NCBI RefSeq assembly: GCF_004339545.1
Contig: NZ_SMGD01000018.1
Span: 1-64,000 of the forward strand
Direction of reading: 5' to 3'
Source of the DNA: Celerinatantimonas diazotrophica
GTDB lineage: Bacteria; Pseudomonadota; Gammaproteobacteria; Enterobacterales; Celerinatantimonadaceae
DNA length: 64,000 nt
The translations under genes were made by a program, and so were the position numbers. Positions 63,484-64,000 of the stretch are shown here, piece by piece. The notes beneath the pieces were generated by a model. It had not been told where the DNA came from and searched no databases. It worked only from the letters and a program-made list of their open reading frames with translations. Numbering within the stretch: position 1 is the stretch's first letter; each line of letters opens with the position of its first letter.

Positions 63484-63762
63484 ATGCAGCCAAAGAATAG
63501 TACCAATGACCTAATCGTGAAATTTGGCCACGATGAGTTGATTATACACCGTCGTTATGAGGTGCTAAGTATCATTAACGATATATTGTTAGCCCTTTGG
63601 TTTATCATCGGTAGTATCTGCTTTTTTTATACTGGCACCGTCTTAGATATTGGAACTTCGTTGTTTCTCGCTGGTAGTTGCCAATTATTGATCCGTCCGG
63701 TGATTCGTTTGGCCAGAAGTATCCATTTGCAGCATTTACCAGATTCGTCACAAAGTTATTAG
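63484..63762 (+). CDS. YrhK-family small membrane protein
   Basis: The 92-aa product has two hydrophobic helices (about 30-50 and 55-75) around the family pattern RYEVLSIINDILLALWFIIG and GTSLFLAGSCQLLIRP. Function unknown. The ATG is set by AAGGAGG 7 bp upstream; a longer frame overlapping the AbrB gene has no support. It starts 64 bp after that gene and is probably co-transcribed. The final 238 bp of the window hold nothing recognisable. Confidence 0.75.
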   Translation: MQPKNSTNDLIVKFGHDELIIHRRYEVLSIINDILLALWFIIGSICFFYTGTVLDIGTSLFLAGSCQLLIRPVIRLARSIHLQHLPDSSQSY

Positions 63763-64000
63763 TAGATCTGGTTATGGGAAGTCACATAGGGAGAAAGCAT
63801 GATAATATTTCATGCGTTTCTCTAATTTCGTAGAAACCCGATAATTTTCATACAAAAGTACTATTGTGAATTTAGCTTGGATCGTCATAATAGATAAAAA
63901 ATAATATTCCGATGATTTACATCAGCATTTCAGTGTAGCTTAGTAAGTGTGCATTAGTGTTTTTTATTAAAAAACAGGTCTTTTGAAAGATTTTATACTA

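Overview
The window looks like a chromosomal segment of a marine or estuarine gammaproteobacterium with moderately low GC, near the Vibrio/Shewanella/Aeromonas/Celerinatantimonas grade. Several blocks keep the order known from enterics: pabB-nudL-sdaA, mnmA-hflD-purB, cspD/clpS-clpA-infA, and trxB/lrp-ftsK-lolA-rarA-serS. Families typical of Vibrio and Shewanella also occur (DUF2982, DUF3634, a PutA without the RHH domain, methyl-accepting chemotaxis proteins). The genus cannot be fixed from sequence alone.

Layout. 1-183: right end of an IS5-type insertion sequence. 275-9579: NAD(P)-binding protein, a histidine-kinase/membrane-protein pair divergent from cysB, the pabB-nudL-sdaA operon, class I fumarase and a lipoprotein. 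9895-14390: chemoreceptor, hexR divergent from glk, and a tandem pair of tRNA-Ser genes (GGA, GCT). 14500-19745: acetyltransferase and a proline-catabolism operon (AraC regulator, PutA, and PutA's C-terminal domain as a separate protein). 19799-25829: an unrecognised 442-aa protein and a D-amino-acid module (D-amino acid aminotransferase, DgcA, DgcN, with a divergent alanine racemase preceded by three related palindromes). 25830-31700: an AT-rich accessory stretch with a drug-efflux transporter, a TetR/SDR pair with an obvious operator, a YgfF-like SDR, an 863-bp gene-poor gap, a 257-bp miniature IS5-type element with CTAG target duplications, and a LysE-type exporter. 31755-43189: greB, a GGCT-fold protein, kdgK, YgjV- and DUF3634-type proteins, a second chemoreceptor, an HAD-fold protein, asnB, a Kef-type antiporter and DUF2982. 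43272-61839: housekeeping core. 61840-64000: AbrB-family and YrhK-family membrane proteins.

How the genes work together. HexR, Glk and KdgK belong to hexose and Entner-Doudoroff metabolism. PutA and its split domain convert proline to glutamate. DgcN and DgcA, with the D-amino acid aminotransferase and Alr, can funnel D-Ala and D-Glu to N-acetyl-L-glutamate. Aat, Bpt, ClpS and ClpA form the bacterial N-degron route within about 5 kb.

The least routine observations are the D-amino-acid module with its operator set, the free-standing PutA C-terminal domain, the miniature IS element abutting a transporter start, an orphan small-RNA candidate near 9.7 kb, and the unassigned 442-aa protein. I saw no CRISPR array, prophage or clearly new defence system.
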